Below, one piece after another: positions 61,257-64,000 of a DNA stretch of 64,000 nt. The position numbers and the translations under genes were made by a program. Under the pieces are notes generated by a model that was not told the DNA's origin, did not search any database, and saw only the letters and a list, made by a program, of their open reading frames with translations. Positions within the stretch are counted from its first letter, which is position 1. The number at the start of each line of letters is the position of its first letter. Origin of the DNA: Pogonophryne albipinna (Eukaryota > Chordata > Actinopteri > Perciformes > Artedidraconidae); the NCBI GenBank assembly GCA_028583405.1, contig CM053257.1, positions 31,801,071 to 31,865,070 of the forward strand, read 5' to 3'.

Positions 61257-64000
61257 GTGAGTATTTCTGTGTTTGTGTTCAGGCTCCTAGGTTGTGCTGC
61301 TAATCCAAACAATCCCTCCCTTGTTTGAAATGCATACGCTACATATCAGGAATGTGTCACATGGACAGGCTGCTGCTGTTGAATCAAGCATGGTGGTCCC
61401 GCCAGAGTTTTTTGCCCACTCTAAAATCTTTCTAACAACATCACAGAAGTATTTCCATGCATGATTTCACATGTTATTGAATTGGGAGATGATACTGTTA
61501 CATACATGAGGTATTATCAGTCACATTAGATCAACTATGGCTGAAATATCGACTTTACTGTGATTTTGTAGACAAAGTTTATTGTATTCCTCACAAGGAT
61601 TCTATTGCAAATTACAACCAATCTCTACAGCGTGTTGAAGGAATATTTGTCTATTTTTTTTATATTTCCTTGGCTTAAATTACAGAATGGCAATATAAAG
61701 TTCAGCACATAATAAAATGAACACTTCTTTGCCATTTAGATCCATTCCTCAATGGACTGGTAAGCTGTTTAGCAATGTCCAAACTGGGACCATGTGACTT
61801 TTCTTTTCTAGCTTGGATTAAATTTAAAGATTTGAGAGATGTGAAGTTTCTGAAGGGAAATTTCATTTGGGAGCATGAACAGCCAACTTCCCATCCTAGT
61901 AGTAATAACTCAATTAGGAAACATGTATTTAGATACGCCTATTAGTCTGTAGTGGCAAACATCTCTGTTAAAATGTTTGGCAACTCCTACGGTAACAGGC
62001 AAGTTAGAAATGTATTTTCGGGCTTCGAGTTGTATTTGAAATGAATGTTTGGTATCTTAAAGAGGCTAACTAGACGAGCTATCTGACAGGAAGCTTGGAT
62101 CTTTTAGGGAAGCTTTTCACTGCCAGCTTTGTGGCTTCTGGTTGTAAGGGGGTCGGCTACACTGGTCCCTATGTGTGTGGTCTGGCCTCTGAGGGAATGA
62201 CATGAGGCTCCAAATAAAAAAACTCAGGAACAGCTTACCCTGAATTTACTCGGGAATATGCCACAGTTTAATTGAACAAGGCATGCTGGTAAATGACAAA
62301 TATTCAACAAGTTAAAGGCTCTGATTTGTTAAAGGGCTTAGATGCATGACGTGTGCTGAGGAAGTCAGTGTTGGAGATGTTTACTTACTTAAACAGAGGG
62401 TTTGCTTTGTCACTTGTTAAAAAAAAAGATAAAAACTCAGAAAAAAGGACCTTATATCGCCTGTCATCATAAACATCAACCATTTTCTACTCCTGGGGAA
62501 AATGTACTGACCATTAATCTATTTCACAGCAATGTCGTGAATTTCCACTGAAGATAAGATAAAAAAAAAACAATAATTAACAACTATGTTTCAGGAAAGA
62601 AGAATAGGAAGCATGAACATTGTACAAATGTAGAAAAATAATTAGATAATAACCATGTCCACAAATTCTCCAAAGCAGGAACAATGTGCAACAACTATAG
62701 CTCTTTGTCTTTTAGCTATATACTGTGTACTAAGTGGAATGAATCAATATACAAAATAAGCAGGGTCTGCCATTTACTAGCTTGTTTTTTTTTAACCCTT
62801 GTGTGGTGTTCGGGTCAAATTGACCTGATTTCCATTTTCAATTAATACAAAAAAATACTCAAAAATTGAAACTCAATGGCCGGGGCTTATTTATTGTGAA
62901 GGACATGTGGAATTGTTTTTTTACACTTGTGAAAAAATGCCCACCCGCATTTATGTCCTTCATAAGCATGGATGTATAATAAGAACTGGATACAGCGTGG
63001 GAGGCGGGGCCTCATTAATTCCTATGAGAGTTGCTCATTAGCGCATGATGATAAAATGGCCCAACTTTTGAGAGAGTGATACGTCACAGATTACCCGGCA
63101 TGCCTGAGAAGTACCCGTATGTGCGCTCATAGCGCATGCGCAACTTTAACCAAAATGCTCGTTCACATCAAGCACGTCAATTTGCGTACACGTAACAGCA
63201 CCGCACGTTCATGACAGCATGGATGCAGAGCCCTAGAGATATTAAGAGTTACGACACTCTTTGATGTCGCCGCCAGCCGGTCACGTGGTTTATGTATGCC
63301 GGGATAGTTCCAAACGCACTTCCGTGGCAATGCTTCTCTATGGCAAAAACAGCACAAACATGGTCAAAATAATCATAGATTAAACCAACGCTGTTATTTT
63401 TTAAAGATTGCTTTCATATTTACATGATGTGGTTACACTTTGTATGGATTGGTACTATTTCCAAGTTTCGTTATTTAACGATATTTTGAGGGGAAAATGT
63501 GGTAGCACAAGCAGGCTATGTTGATGTCACTGCCAGGGCAGTCACGTCCGTAGTATAGTTGCGCTGCGCTGCCATGTTCTTCTATGGGACAGACAGACAG
63601 CAGCGATTGCGTTATTGAATGGTAAATATATATAAAGTTTTGCATTTGGAGAGGCAGGGTGACAACGGAAAGCTTGGTAGCCTATTACTTAGATACGTTT
63701 TACATTTTTGGAGGGAAACGCTTGTGTTCATGTTAGCATGGGTAGCATGACCATGTTAAGACTATAAATATCATTTTACCACAACAGTGGATGAACAATT
63801 GATATATGTGTTTGAACAAGAACAACAGGAAGAACAAAGTAAAAGAGACGAACAAATGTGTGAACAAGTATTAAGAACAGTGTATGGAAAAAGTGATGTG
63901 TGTTAGAACAAAACAAAGTAAAATGAATGAGAAGGAGAACAAAGAGGGTTAGGGTTAAACAGAAAAAGATTAATTCAGCCAAAAAACACAATTTGATTAA
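61257..64000. other. Intron of the 61,187 gene to window end
   Basis: No second exon recognised. Repeat-like segments: GTGTGGTGTTCGGGTCAAAT at about 62800 and a dispersed repeat at about 62970-63700 (GGATACAGCGTGGGAGGCGG, CATATGGGACAGACAG-like words). Otherwise unassigned. Confidence 0.35.

Overview
The window is vertebrate genomic DNA, most likely from a teleost, probably a percomorph. Three things point there: multi-exon genes with GT/AG introns, protein sequences that fit fish orthologues, and a dense set of DNA transposons of fish type (hAT, TTAA-target and Harbinger-like MITEs, Tc1, L2/jockey-type LINEs, tRNA-type SINEs). I see no bacterial-style operon, phage or CRISPR. Everything below was read by eye. 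The two gene models are well supported because every exon length agrees with the phase of its neighbours.

Left part (1-16,373, minus strand): pld2, phospholipase D2. Twenty-one coding exons run from the ATG at 16,342 down to 548, where the model leaves the window with about 95 C-terminal residues missing. The PX domain, PH domain and both HKD catalytic motifs are intact. The short loop after HKD1 favours PLD2 over PLD1. Introns carry hAT elements with clear 8-bp target duplications, TTAA MITEs, a Harbinger-type MITE and a 489-bp solo LTR.

Middle (16,374-28,889): an intergenic block with no recognisable gene, dominated by palindromic or long-terminal-inverted-repeat elements (17,031-18,194 and 18,881-21,893) and nested MITEs. 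The pld2 promoter and first non-coding exon must lie here or beyond, but I could not place them.

Centre and right (28,890-55,738, minus strand): a complete 12-exon gene for a muscle nicotinic acetylcholine receptor subunit of 520 residues. I call it chrne (epsilon) because of its position next to pld2; the human PLD2 and CHRNE genes are also close neighbours on 17p13. The sequence mixes epsilon-like and gamma-like features. Its introns hold a 37-bp-unit minisatellite, nested hAT/TTAA/Harbinger insertions, two hAT elements sharing one target site, an exactly 1,000-bp Tc1 deletion derivative, a 5'-truncated LINE whose reverse transcriptase starts within 25 bp of the exon 2 splice donor, a 226-bp AC microsatellite, and a BED-finger hAT derivative inside a SINE. 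Intron 1 also contains a diverged second copy of the E-box block that lies upstream of exon 1.

Right end (55,739-64,000): a divergent 5.4-kb spacer, then one plus-strand exon at 61,187-61,256 encoding a signal-peptide-like start. The rest of that gene lies beyond the window.

The two main genes do not form a pathway; they are a conserved syntenic pair. I found no convincing new biological system. The most unusual signals are the duplicated chrne promoter block, the reuse of one hAT target site, repeated targeting of one TTAA inside a hAT MITE, a perfect 26-bp hairpin, and transposon edges very close to chrne splice sites.
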